Shown in pieces: positions 23,261 through 34,098 of a stretch of 64,000 bases of DNA (positions within the stretch are counted from its first letter, which is position 1; each line of letters starts with the position of its first letter). Under the pieces are notes generated by a model, which had not been told where the DNA came from, made no database searches, and worked only from the letters and a program-made list of their open reading frames with translations. Location of the stretch: assembly GCF_003369915.1 (NCBI RefSeq), contig NC_046675.1, forward strand, positions 30,938,001 through 31,002,000, in the 5' to 3' direction. The translations under genes and the position numbers were made by a program. This stretch comes from Drosophila miranda. Taxonomy: Eukaryota; Arthropoda; Insecta; Diptera; Drosophilidae.

Positions 23261-23324
23261 GACACACAAGACAAGCAATGGCTTAATTATTGATTTAGTT
23301 ATAGAATGGAACTACAATTGTTTT

Positions 23325-23560
23325 TTATTCGTATAAATGTAAATCTAACTTTATTCTTTCTCCAAAATGGCTTACAAATTTACATATATGGCAAATATAA
23401 TTTTAATTATCCGGCAGTAGCTGAAGATCCGCTGGGAATTTTTTTTGCAAGAAGATTACAGAGGCTGTTCGAATCAATCCGAATATCCACCTGTTAGCCA
23501 ATGGAGCTACGATGCCTCTTATTCGTATATTTATAAAACTTTTTCCTTTTTCCAAAATGG
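23325..23560. repeat. Diverged tandem duplication, offset about 194 bp
   Basis: TTATTCGTATA...CTTT-TTCTTT-TCCAAAATGG occurs from 23325 and again from 23519. A related CAAAATGGCTCAC phrase occurs near 30295 behind the DNAJC9-like gene, hinting that this spacer descends from the spacer there. Confidence 0.5.
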
Positions 23561-23686
23561 GTTAAAGATTGATATTGAACATGGTTCTTTCATTTTCAAG
23601 GAAGAACTGACGAGGACCCTGAAGAGAGTCGTAAATTTAAAACGGCGACCATCAGGCCTCCATAATAGAATAAATACATTTTAGTT

Positions 23687-25857
23687 CTAGTCGACATCAA
23701 TTTTAACATTCTCTCCCGATTTGAGTAGATTCTCCTGGTGCATTTTGGTGTTCGCATGAGTCTTTAAATTAGTTTTGTACCGGAAATTAACGTTACAAAT
23801 TTCACACCTGCAAGAAAGGGTCTACAGTTAAGGGTCAAATAATCTAGAGGAAATTATACTCGTACCGAAAGGGGCGTTCTCCAGTGTGTATGAGTTCATG
23901 AGCTTTGAGCTTGGTGCGCTGATAGAAGCCCTTCAGGCAGACGTCGCATTGCAGTGGCCTTTCCCCGTGAGTCATTTCGTGCCTCTTCAGCTTCGCTGGC
24001 TCGGAGTAGGTCTTTTCGCAATGCTGGCATTTGAAGGCGTTTGCCTCTGCATGCGATCTAGTGTGCCAGGCTAAAGCGTACTTCGACACATAGTTTTTAT
24101 CGCATAGTTTGCAAAAGTACCGCGTCTTAGCTCGTGGGCTTGGCGCGGGATTTATCCGCTTTACTTTTATGCGAGGGGGTGCCCAATGTACTTTACTAGA
24201 AGGAAACCAGATCTTAAACGATGCTACTAATCTTTGAATTCATCTACTACTCACGCTTCGTGCTTCTGACGCTTCCCCGCATATGCAAATCTTTCGGGGC
24301 AATATCTGCAGACGAATGGATTCTCGCCCTTGTGACGGACGCGTATGTGAATGTTCCTCATGTAGGCATCGTAGAATGTCATTGGGCATTCCGGGCACTC
24401 GAAGTTCTTCGTGCGGCTGTGACGAAGCATATGAATTTGTAAATTGTGCACCATACGAAATATCTGCCCGCATTGATCACACACATGGGTTAGGGGCTTG
24501 TCTCTGAGCTGGGCGCGGCGTATGCGATTCCGCTCCGATTTCGATTTGGGATTGGCCTGGCGTCTTGCCCGGATTTTGGGTTTAATTGGATTGGCCTGTT
24601 CCTTCTCTTTTTTCGGTGCATTTGTTTCTTCTTTTGTCTTTTCGGTTTTGACTTTATCTTGACCTTTGAATTCCTTTATCAGTTCGTTTAGAATTTTTGC
24701 ACCACGGGCAACGCTGAGTGGATCTGCTGGGGCAGCGTCGATATTTTCCTCAATCGGCTCTATAATTTCTATACGATCAATTTTATTAGAGCTAGGGCTA
24801 TGCATGGGGCTATATGATTCATCATAAATGTCTTCGTGCTGTGGATCTTCTTCGTCGTCTTCTTCCATATTAATCGATGTCAATTCTGATGTCCACTCAG
24901 GAGCTGATGTCCCTTGACCTGTCTCTGTTGCTACCGACTCTACTTCGACAGCTGGTTTATCACACACGGGCCTCCCCTGCGTTAGCATCACCTCCGTACT
25001 TATGACCTTCTCACGGAACTCGATCGCAGTGTTCAGGGACAACTGACAATCGGGACACATAAAACGTGGTCCGCCATCGATGCTCGTGAGCTGTGAAATA
25101 GCAAATTGAAGTCGTTGAATGGAATGGAATACATTTCAGACATACCCAAACTCCACAAATGACTTCGATGCGAAACAGCAAAACGCTGTTGGCCTTGTCA
25201 AAAGGATCTTCGGCATTCGGATCAAACTCATAGTCCCGATAGCAAGTACGACACTTATTGAGCTGGTTTAGACTTTCGTGGTTTTCATCTGATGTGAGGG
25301 GGTCATCTTCATGTAATATGGTCTGAAGGGTGGCGCTTTCATCAATGGGCGGCGGACTCACGAAAGCCGGGGCCGAAACAGTATTATATCGGACATTGCT
25401 GGGAGCGAGTTCATTGTCATCCTGGGCCAATTCCTTTGCCTCGGCATACGCCAGAAGCTCGGCCACCAGTTTCTGATTCTCCCGCTTTTGGTTTCGTTCT
25501 TTGCGAGCCTTTTCCGACTTGGTTTCTATCTCCCGGTTTAAGCACGGCACTGCGCCTGGCCGCAATGTCCTCTTCTTCGCCAAGCCTGATAATTGTCGAG
25601 GAATTTTACCATGGTGTCTGAATGATATACGATCAGTACTCACCCAATTCGAACTTAAGAGCCCCGACGATATCCTCATCTTTGAAATGTTTGATGCATA
25701 TGCTGGCATTCTTCACATTCAGGGCATTTTTATTGCCGCAAAAAGATACCCATTGCTTGACTAAATCTGCGTTCCTCGGAAACTTGAAGAAGCATAAATC
25801 TTGATTTTTCTCAGAGGCAGTTCTGGCATTTTTGCAATTTAACACTGCGCATCTCAT
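23687..25857 (-). CDS. THAP-ZAD-C2H2 zinc-finger protein, paralog B
   Basis: Exons (-) are 25857-25644, 25585-25146, 25090-24255, 24195-23866 and 23807-23687, 646 residues. The THAP finger begins MRCAVLNCKNA and closes with CIKHF; it has the expected FFKFP and Trp. ZAD Cys pairs are KCRTCYRDY and FMCPDC. The linker is acidic then Lys/Arg rich. Seven C2H2 fingers follow, the first CDQCGQIFRMVHNLQIHMLRH and the last CEICNVNFRYKTNLKTH, aligning finger by finger with paralog A. Exon 4 and 5 lengths match A (330 versus 324, 121 versus 121). This is the best candidate for the ancestral form of the cluster since its first exon matches C and D in length (214) and phase. Likely a nuclear DNA-binding regulator. 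Confidence 0.92.
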
Positions 25858-25910
25858 TTTTGGCCCAAAAATTGTTCTTCATAAAATTGTGTTTATTTTA
25901 TTTCAAGAGA

Positions 25911-25969
25911 TATCGATAGCTCGTATCGAATAAATAGTGGTAGTATGCACGACTTCGAAAGTATGACCA
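25911..25969 (-). promoter_or_regulatory. DRE plus degenerate Motif 1 upstream of paralog B
   Basis: TATCGATA at 25911-25918 and AGTATGACCA (one mismatch to Motif 1) at 25960-25969, within 115 bases of the start codon. Confidence 0.6.
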
Positions 25970-26279
25970 TATGCTGCTGCTGGCTGCGCATTACAGTGTG
26001 CAATAAAACCGGCACGATGTGAAGTTATATATTTATATTAATTTCAGAATTTATCAATTATTTACCAATAGAGTAAACAAAAATTTCTGCTTTCCAAAAA
26101 GGCGTGAATGTTCGAAATTTACATAAAAACATTATTGAACGAAAATAAAACCACATAATTCAAAACTATTTGAAAAATACAATTATGGTTAATAATTATG
26201 TTTAAGTGCGGCAACATTCTTGGCCCTCTCTACTTGACCAATCCTAGTATTTTTTCTCTACCTCTTTGTGGTTATGCTT

Positions 26280-27635
26280 TCAAGATTTCTTTGCCTTGGA
26301 TTTATTTTTCTTCTCAAATGCCACAAATTTAGAATCATCGTCGTCATAGTCTTGGCGTATTTCTTGGATCTTCATTTTCCTTAGCTTGGGCTGTTCCTTG
26401 GCTGGTTTTCCTGCTTTTATTTCCAGCTTTGACCTTTCGGGCTTGACTTTATCTTGACCTAGGACTTCGTTTAGCAGTTCGTTAAAAAATTTGGCCCCAC
26501 GGCCAACGCTGACTTCTGTTCTGGTAGGGTTGATATTTTCCTCAGCGGTCTCTATTATTTCCATATGATCCATCTTATTAGAGCAATGGCTACGGACAGG
26601 GCTAGGTGATGCATCATAGATGTCTTCATACCGAGTATCTTCGCCGCCGTCGTCCTCGTTGTCTTCTGCCATTTTATCTGATACGGAATCATTTGGCCAC
26701 TCGGGTACTGATGTTCTTTGATCTGTCTCTATTTGGTCTTCTGGGTTATCACACACGGGCCTCCCCTGTGTTAGCATCACCTCCGTACTTATGACCATCT
26801 CACGGAAATCGATTGCATTCTTTAGGGACAACTGACAATCCGGGCACATGAAACGTGGTCCGCCTTCAATATTGCTGAGCTGTGAGATATAAAACAATTC
26901 AGTTCAATTCGTTGAATGTAATTTATCAGACATACCCAGACTCCACAGATGACTTCGATACGAAACAGCATAACGCTGTTGGCTTTGTCGAAAGGATCTT
27001 CGGCATTCGAATCGAAGTCGTAATCCCGATAGCAGGTACGACACTTATTGAACTGGTGGCTCTCTTGGTTTTCATCAGCTTCCACTTCATCAGCATCAGC
27101 TTCGGGGCAATCTTCATGTGATATTGTCTGAAGGTAGGCAGTATCCTCAATGGGCGGCGGACTGACAACGTCCGGTTCCGAAGCATTTCCAGTATTATAT
27201 CGGTCATAGCTGGGAGTGGATTCAGTGTTCTCCGGGGCCATGTCCGTTTCCTCGACATCCGCCAGAAGCTCAGCCAATAGTCTCTTTCGCATTTGCGTTT
27301 CGTTTCCTGGGCTTATGCACGGCTCTGCGCCTTGCCGCAATGTCCTCTTCTTGGCAATTCCTAATGGAATTGGATGAATTTTAATATATTGTCTGCTCAA
27401 TGATATACGTACAGTACTCACCCAATTCGAACTTTCTAGACCCCAAGATATCCTCGTCTTTGAAATGCTTCATGCAAATACTGGCATTCTTCACTTTCAG
27501 GGCATCTCTATTGCCGCTAAATAATAGCCAACGTTTGGCTAAATCTGCGTTCCTCGGAAACTTGAAGAAACATATTTGTTCCTTTTTAGTTGGGGCCATT
27601 GTAGCATATTGGCAATTAATCACTGCGCATCTCAT
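26280..27635 (-). CDS. THAP-ZAD protein without zinc fingers, paralog C (chimeric tail)
   Basis: Exons (-) are 27635-27422, 27360-26936 and 26879-26280, 412 residues. THAP (MRCAVINCQYA ... CMKHF) and ZAD (KCRTCYRDY, FMCPDC) are intact and all introns match B in place and phase. The linker (CDNPEDQIETDQ..., then Asp-rich) ends, where B starts its first finger, in DDDDSKFVAFEKKNKSKAKKS and stop. This tail matches VDFGDFEKKKKSKAKKS of the DNAJC9-like gene at 30.4 kb, at protein and DNA level, and DNA similarity continues past the stop (26230-26260 against 30448-30476), so the frame now stops earlier than the donor tail. With THAP and ZAD but no C2H2 array it could dimerise with or oppose its relatives; that is inference. 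Confidence 0.88.
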
Positions 27636-27697
27636 TTTTGGGCCAACAAATAAATGTTGATAAAATTGTGTTTATTTTATATTAAGATGTGATGAGT

Positions 27698-27752
27698 TAT
27701 CGATAGCACGAAAAAAGCATCGGATAGTGGTGTCACTTCGAAAGTGCGACCA
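27698..27752 (-). promoter_or_regulatory. DRE plus degenerate Motif 1 upstream of paralog C
   Basis: TATCGATA at 27698-27705 and AGTGCGACCA (one mismatch to Motif 1) at 27743-27752, about 63 and 108 bases upstream of the start codon. Confidence 0.6.
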
Positions 27753-28039
27753 GATGCTGGTGCAAGGCCAAGTATTGAAGGGTGCAACAAAACAGCAATT
27801 GTGACGTCACAAAAACACAAATTGTTTCTTATTGGAGTTTTTTTATCTCAAGAGTCTGCATAATTATCACCGATTTTAGAATTCATTCGTCTACAAAAAA
27901 TAAAGGAACAAATATCATCACTTACTGAAATGTTTTATTCAATTATTTTGAATATTAATCATATAATACAACTTATTCTATTTCACAAAGTGTCTTTTTT
28001 ATTATTATTATTATTTATTATTATTATTATTATTATTAA

Positions 28040-28640
28040 CCTATCTTCCACTCATCCTCCCCCCAAAAACCTAAACAACCTTAACAGAAGACACCAAGTC
28101 ATCCTAAATAGATTGAGACTAGGGCACACAAGATTCACCAATGCCCACTACATGGATAAAACATCCTCCAACGCATGCCCACTGTGCCACAACCCAACCA
28201 TAGACATAAGACACATAATATACACATGCCCCGCCCTCTCTCTTCAAAGATCCTCAACATTCCATAACACCGACCCCATGCAATACATCTCCAACCCTAA
28301 CACCAAAAACGCAAAAATAATCCTCAACTATCTAGACCAATCTAAAATCATTCACTACATATAACCTCATAAACAATCATCCCTGTACATATACATATAC
28401 ACAATTAGTATTTTAGATAATAACTCCTCCACAAAAATAACGTATAGAACCAACCCTGTACATATGTATATAAGTACATACATCCTCAAACGTATAATAA
28501 TACTATAGTGAGCTTAAGGCCTCAGCAGCTATAGCCCCATACCCTGTTAATACCTAGTTTTAACTATTTATTAGCTTTATATAATAATAATAATAATATG
28601 AGAACTATTTTATCATTATATAATAATAATAATAATATGA
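28040..28640 (+). mobile_element. 5'-truncated I-like LINE, 3' end
   Basis: The frame ending at 28364 carries the C-terminal end of a LINE ORF2: RRHQVILNRLRLGHTRFTNAHY followed by the Cys-His knuckle CPLCHNPTIDIRHIIYTCP. A 3' UTR of about 215 bases leads to (TAA)n at 28580-28640, the tail type of I-clade elements. The tail appears twice (28585 and 28620), separated by about 18 bases. The left edge is unclear because it abuts a (TTA)n run (28005-28037). It lies on the strand opposite gene D with its tail about 27 bases beyond D's stop codon. The reverse transcriptase and endonuclease are absent. Confidence 0.82.
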
Positions 28641-28666
28641 AGATTTGAAAGCGACTTAGATCTTCT

Positions 28667-29924
28667 CTACTTATTCTCTACTCGTCTACCCCTAACTCTC
28701 CTTTTAAATGAGGTACGTTTTGGGAATTTTGTTGCACTCAACTTCATTTTCTTGTCAAACGCGCCGAAGATTATAAATTCAGAATCATCCTCGTCATCGT
28801 CTTGGCGTCTTGCTTTAATTTTCATTTTCCTTGGCTTGGCGCGTTCCTTGGTTGGTTTCTTTGCTTTTGTTTCATTCTTTGTCCTTTCGTGTTTGTCATT
28901 ATCATTTATCATTTCGTTGAGGATTTTCGTCCCACAGGCAACGCTGAATGAATCTGCATTAGCAACGTCGATATTTTCCTCAATGGTCTCTAATATTTCT
29001 ATATGATCCATCTTATTAGAGCTAGGGCTATGGATAGGGCTAGATGGTACATCATAAATGTGTTCATACTGTGTATATTCTTCGTCGACTTCTTCTATAT
29101 TAATCGATACCAATTCTGATGTCAACTCAGGTGCTGATGTCCCTTCACCTGTCTCTGTTGCTACCGACTCTACTTCGACTGCTGGTTTATCACACACGGG
29201 CCTCCCCTGTGTTAGCATCACCTCCGTGCTTATGACCTTCTCACGAAACTCGATCGCATTCTTTAGGGACAACTGACAATCCGGGCACATGTAACGTGGT
29301 CCACCTTTGATCTTGCTAAGCTGTTAGGTAGCAAAGTATTTCAGTTTAAGTGCTTGAATATAATTTATCGAACATACCCAGACTCCGCAAATGACTTCGA
29401 TGCGAAACAGCAACATGCTGTTGGCCTCTGCGAATGGATCTTCTTCATCCAAATCAAACTTATAGTCCCGATAGCAAGTACGGCACTTATTGAACTGCGT
29501 CAGATTTCCTTCATCAGCTTCATCCGCGTTATTTGGTATTGTCTGAAATTCCTCAAATTCCGTTTCCTCCAAATTTTGGGCCGTTTCCGACGTACTTTTC
29601 ACGTGTATGCACGGCACAGCGTTGAGGCTCAATGAAACATGCCTTGTCCATCCTGATAATTGTGGATGGGTTTTACTACGTTGCCTTAATTACATACCAA
29701 CAGTACTCACCTGATTTGAACTTTTCAAGCCCCACGATATCCTCGTCTTTGAAATGTTTGATGCATATACAGGCATTCTTCATTCCTAGGGCATGTTTAT
29801 TGCCGCAAAATGATAGCCAACGTTTGGCTAAATCGGCGTTCTTCGGAAACTTGAAGAAATACATATCATGATTTCTTTCAGAGCCCCGTGTGGCATTTTT
29901 GCAATTTATCACAACGCAGTTCAT
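28667..29924 (-). CDS. THAP-ZAD protein without zinc fingers, paralog D (chimeric tail)
   Basis: Exons (-) are 29924-29711, 29652-29378 and 29320-28667, 380 residues. THAP (MNCVVINCKNA ... CIKHF) and ZAD (KCRTCYRDY, YMCPDC) are intact, and the intron positions and phases equal those of B and C. The second exon is shorter than in B (275 versus 440). The end, DDSEFIIFGAFDKKMKLSA followed by a basic stretch and RVRGRRVENK, lines up with the whole C-terminus of the DNAJC9-like protein (QSVDFGDFEKKKKSKAKK ... GVRTGRVEKAKN). Gene D is the direct neighbour of that gene and keeps more of the tail than paralog C. A LINE in antisense sits right behind the stop. Confidence 0.88.
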
Positions 29925-30007
29925 TTTTGGACCAAAATTAATTAATTTTTAAATTAAAATTCTCCTTCGTACTCAATTTGTTTTGTTTACGTTTTACTTG
30001 AATGTGA

Positions 30008-30035
30008 TATCGATAGGACAGTGGTGGTGTGACCA
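30008..30035 (-). promoter_or_regulatory. DRE plus Motif 1 upstream of paralog D
   Basis: TATCGATA at 30008-30015 and GGTGTGACCA at 30026-30035 (complement TGGTCACACC), within 115 bases of the start codon. Confidence 0.65.
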
Positions 30036-30443
30036 GATTCTGGGGGAAGGTACGCATTGCAAGGTGTAGCAAAATTAGCTGAACATTTAAATAAACTTTA
30101 TACTTGTTTAATATCTCGTCCGATTAGTTTTTGGTAATTTGAGATTGCGTTGCTGTAGGAATGGAATTCTACTAAGAATAAATGGAAGAACAATTTTCAG
30201 CGTCATTTAATTTTATTCATTTGTTTTGATTTACTTATGAATCAATAGAATATTCACTTTTATTACTTGTTTAAACAAAGATATTTGTGCCTTTCAAAAT
30301 GGCTCACTAATTCTAAATGAAAATGAAACTGTAATGTGTATACTTATTAATTTATAATATTTTTCAACTTAAACTGCATTATACAAAAGTTTTTGACGAA
30401 TACGAATATGTATGTATGTTTGTGAAATATGTTCAACGGCGGC

Positions 30444-31343
30444 TTAGTTCTTCGCCTTCTCCACTCGGCCGGTCCTAACGCCTTTGAGCTTCTCTTTGGG
30501 ATTGGGCTTTGAGGATTTCTTTGCCTTGGACTTCTTTTTCTTCTCAAAGTCGCCAAAGTCCACAGATTGAGATTCATCCTCGCCCCCGTACTTCTCAAGC
30601 AGACGGTCCATGAGAGAATTGTAGTTCGACTCGCGTTGACTTTTGCGGGCGAGTATCATCTGCTGCAGACTGCCACCGGAGGCCTCCAGATCTTCTTCAT
30701 CTTTCTGCTGCTGGCGCCGCTGAATGCGTTCCTTGATGACAGTGGCCTCTTTGAACTCACGTGCGTACTTGTTGTGCCGCTTCTTGCGTTTGGCGGACGG
30801 CTCTTCTGTAAATATCTTATATTCTGGAACCTCTTCGGCAGCAATCATTGCCTCCACAATCACTTTTATTCGAGGCTCGTCCTCAACCTTCATGAAGGGG
30901 ATATGATTCATGAGGTAGTTTATGCAGCCCTTGCCACCCAGATAGGCTTTCTTGATGTCAGTGCGCTCCAGCTCAGAGTCAACATACTCTTTCTCATAGT
31001 TGTTGATATCCTCCTCGGAGATTGGTTTGAAGATTTTGCTCCACAATTCCAGCCATGAGGTCAACTTGGCTTCCGCATCGTCATCGTCATCGATGACACC
31101 TTGTTCATCGTACAATGCCCGCTTTTGGGTGTCCGTCAGGACTTGGTAGATCTTCGACAGGACCTTGAACTTTTCCGTCGATTCCTCCTTTTGATCCTCC
31201 GGCACACGGTCCGGGTGCACCAATAGTGACAGCTTGTGGTATGCCTTCTTAATCTCCTTCTCTTTGGCATCCTTCTGCAGACTCATTAGTTTGTACACAT
31301 CTCGTGTTTCAAAGTACTTCTCGCACAATTCCAACGTCGTCAT
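30444..31343 (-). CDS. CG6693: DnaJ-domain protein, DNAJC9 type
   Basis: Intronless, 299 residues from ATG at 31343; upstream in-frame sequence is not conserved in kind. A J domain lies at about 14-80 (DVYKLMSLQKDAKEKEIKKAYHKLS, HPD in LLVHPDRV, and DTQKRALYDEQG). The middle, WSKIFKPISEEDINNYEKEY and the KGCINYLMNHIPF region, is typical of DNAJC9, a nuclear co-chaperone that binds histones H3-H4 and recruits Hsp70. The C-terminus is basic (FEKKKKSKAKKSS...TGRVEKAKN). This tail is the one found on the ends of paralogs C and D. The symbol is from memory of the fly ortholog near RpS25. Confidence 0.93.
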   Translation of the reverse strand: MTTLELCEKYFETRDVYKLMSLQKDAKEKEIKKAYHKLSLLVHPDRVPEDQKEESTEKFKVLSKIYQVLTDTQKRALYDEQGVIDDDDDAEAKLTSWLELWSKIFKPISEEDINNYEKEYVDSELERTDIKKAYLGGKGCINYLMNHIPFMKVEDEPRIKVIVEAMIAAEEVPEYKIFTEEPSAKRKKRHNKYAREFKEATVIKERIQRRQQQKDEEDLEASGGSLQQMILARKSQRESNYNSLMDRLLEKYGGEDESQSVDFGDFEKKKKSKAKKSSKPNPKEKLKGVRTGRVEKAKN

Positions 31344-31542
31344 TACTGTATTTAATTTTATTTTCTTTCGCAATTTTTTGCAACAAACAAGCAGAAAATG
31401 CGCCAAAATGCTCAAAAAGTATGCCCTTTCATTTACAAAAATACTAAGCAAATACTAGACTCTCAGATATTTGTAGCGCTGCCACACCATTAGAAAATTC
31501 AAAGACAACTTCGATAGGAAAAATATCGCCAAAACATGTTAC

Positions 31543-31562
31543 AAGGTGTATTTATACACCTT
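31543..31562. repeat. 20-bp near-perfect palindrome
   Basis: AAGGTGTATTTATACACCTT; all but the central bases pair with the reverse complement. Lies about 200 bases upstream of the DNAJC9-like start codon. Confidence 0.6.
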
Positions 31563-31589
31563 AATCTTGCCGCAAGATTTCCTTTTTGG

Positions 31590-32129
31590 CAAAACAAGGT
31601 ATTGTTATTCATAAGATAAGCAAAGGGGCCAAAAATTGAGTTATGGTTGCGTTTCAGTTGCATTTGTTCGATTTTCCGGATATGTCAAGCTTTTCCTATC
31701 GTGTGAATTATCACCACTAGTCAGATAAAGACTAGCAATCAAAATTCAAATTTTGGCGCGTAAGAATTACAAACAAAAAATTAAATAACTCAACTTAACT
31801 CTAACACGTTAATGAATGAATAAATGGTCTTTTGGGCTAAAATTATTTTATTTTTTACATGCATAATCATTTTATTCAACAGTTTTATTACCCCTTAATT
31901 ACAATCCTTAGCCATACGACTATTTAATAATGTACTGTTTGGTATGTAAGAAAATTAAACAAAAAAGGCACAAACTTTCCGCGTGATAAAAAGTATGCAT
32001 TTTTTATACGAGGAAAATACACGAGAATATGATTTTTAAGCATATTTTCTCCAGTTAAGCTTAACCTGTTAGACGCTTTTCTTTTGTGCATCTCCAGTTT
32101 AGAACTTTCGTCAAAACGTTCTTCTTTCT
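31590..32129. other. Spacer without a gene
   Basis: AT-rich; holds the 5' side of the DNAJC9-like gene and the 3' UTR of the next ZAD gene. No supported frame. Confidence 0.4.
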
Positions 32130-33551
32130 TTATGCCGTACCCACGCATATGTTCCTCAAGATCCGCACTCGAACTGAATTTCCTTTCGCAGGAGGACTTG
32201 TGACGTGGCGACTACGAACATGTCTCCGCAGCGAAGACCTTTCCGTAAAATGTTTGCCACACTGGAAGCAGCCGAAAGGACGTTCGCCAGTATGGATACG
32301 AGTGTGATTAGCCAGATGATCCCTGCGAGCAAATTGCTTCTTGCAATACGTACACTTGAAAGGACTTTCGTCATTGTGAACTAAAATGTGCCTAACCAAG
32401 TCTTGTTTGAACGCAAACGTCTTACCGCACTCTTGGCAAGTAAGATTCAGTTTTCTGGTTTTGGGAAAAAATTAATATTAAGACGAAAATCCATTGCTAG
32501 GGCAAAAGATGGACTTACCTTGGCGATGATTTGGTCGAGCAGCTCTTCTTGGTGTGGCTTGATATATCAGTGTCGCCGGGGTCTTGGGTGCACTTCATTC
32601 TGATTTGAAGAAAAAATTATTTAATGTCTATTTAATCATTCGGTATGACTGAAAACCTACATCTTTAGCAATGATGGACTCCTTGAGCGACTAGAGGTGT
32701 CATGGCAGGAAAGCATTTGTAAATCACTCTCTTCCGACTCTGGTTTCTTCTTTACAAGTGCCGGACTACGATATGTGTTCTTACTTCCAAGATGTTTTCT
32801 GTTGCTGCATTAATAAGAAAGCTAAGCAATGGTTCGGTGTTGCAAGCCAAGTACTTACAGTTTGGACGTCCGCTTGTGCCTGTGAGTGGGCTCATGTCTT
32901 TTCAGGTGGTACTCAGTCATGAATCCCTTGCCGCAAACATCACAGACGAACGGTAACTTGCCACAGTGACGACTGGGGGACAACATCAATTATAATTTAT
33001 GTATACACTCTGCTCAGTAATACTTACCTCTGCGTTTTATTGGCTTTATTCCCTTGTAAATTGTTGCATATGTGAACCTCCGCTTCTGTCACCTGAGACA
33101 GCCCGGGGATCTGTACCATTGGCCGAATCTCATGGTTATCCATTGAAAAGCTCATCTGCACGCGAGGCTGCGCATCAGCGAAGTCCTCCACTAAATCTTC
33201 CGTCTTCTCGGGCAGCATAGCATTCTCGGGCTCCGCCTTGATCTCATGGCTTTCCTCCTCTTCATCACAGCTTTTCTGCTTCGCTTGCTTTAGACAGAGT
33301 TTTCGATAATTTTCAGGGCCCTGGTCCAATTTCACCTTACAACGATATGCAGCCTGGACGCCATGAATGCAGGAGAGACAAATAAACTGCGGCATAGAGT
33401 CCCCGCGCACCACAGAATGATTTGGTTGGAACTGGCTTATCACATAGGCGGGGCTATTTTCAGACAGATCCAGTTTGGGATCGCAGATTTCAGCGAATAT
33501 GTCCACCAGTGGTACGTCAACATCCAGGCACACTCGGCACACTTTCAACAT
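32130..33551 (-). CDS. ZAD C2H2 zinc-finger protein
   Basis: Exons (-) are 33551-33028, 32972-32859, 32804-32661, 32599-32519 and 32454-32130, 395 residues; all four introns are phase 2. A ZAD opens the protein (MLKVCRVCLDVD, FICLSCIHG near 72). An acidic linker with DEEEESHEIKAEPE follows. One finger (CDVCGKGFMTEYHLKRHEPTH) is on exon 2, then a Ser/Lys-rich spacer over two small exons, then three fingers: CQECGKTFAFKQDLVRHILVH, CTYCKKQFARRDHLANHTRIH and CFQCGKHFTERSSLRRHVRSRH, with a TGERPF linker. It has no THAP domain and is not a close copy of A-D. Probable transcription factor, target unknown. Confidence 0.88.
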
Positions 33552-33599
33552 CCTTCGCGTTTATTTAAACTCCCACTAAACTAAAGAAAATTAATTCAA

Positions 33600-34098
33600 T
33601 CTAACTGCAGCGTTCATACACTATCTTAATAGATAAGATAACAAACAAACAACAACTAGATAACATGCTTAGCTGTCAGGGGCTTTAAAGTGTTAAACCG
33701 ACGCCACCTTTAACAATGAAATTTGAAAAGGAAAAGAAAACCGAATTTTATAAACAATCAAATAAAAAGTAGTACTTAAAATGGATTCATTTAGGATCGT
33801 AGAGGGAGAAAATATGGATCTACGAGCAGAATTTACAAACGATATTATTTTACGCCATTTACCTCAACTTGTTCAACTTTATAAGTGGGCTTAAGTGGAC
33901 TAAGTGCGTTCACAAAAGTACCGATTGTTTGTAGCAGCCCTGTACATCGATAAGGGCTGAAATCATTCCTGATCTTTCAATAGTAGTATCGATGTTTGTG
34001 CAACTCTGGGCGCAGTCATCTTGGGAAGCGAGTTGACTTCCAAAATTAATTTCCGCCTTCTTTCTCTTTCATCGCATCGTCTGAAGTGAACAGACGTC
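33600..34098. other. Spacer and RpL3 promoter/leader
   Basis: Contains ATCGATAAG near 33945 and TATCGATG near 33988 (DRE-like). The RpL3 leader lies at its right end, with a pyrimidine-rich TTTCTCTTTC tract near 34061-34069. Otherwise nothing recognised. Confidence 0.45.

Noticed and set aside
28005-28037. (TTA)n run read as the tail of a second LINE in reverse orientation
   Set aside because: No reverse-oriented LINE body follows it; a simple microsatellite at the insertion edge is enough.
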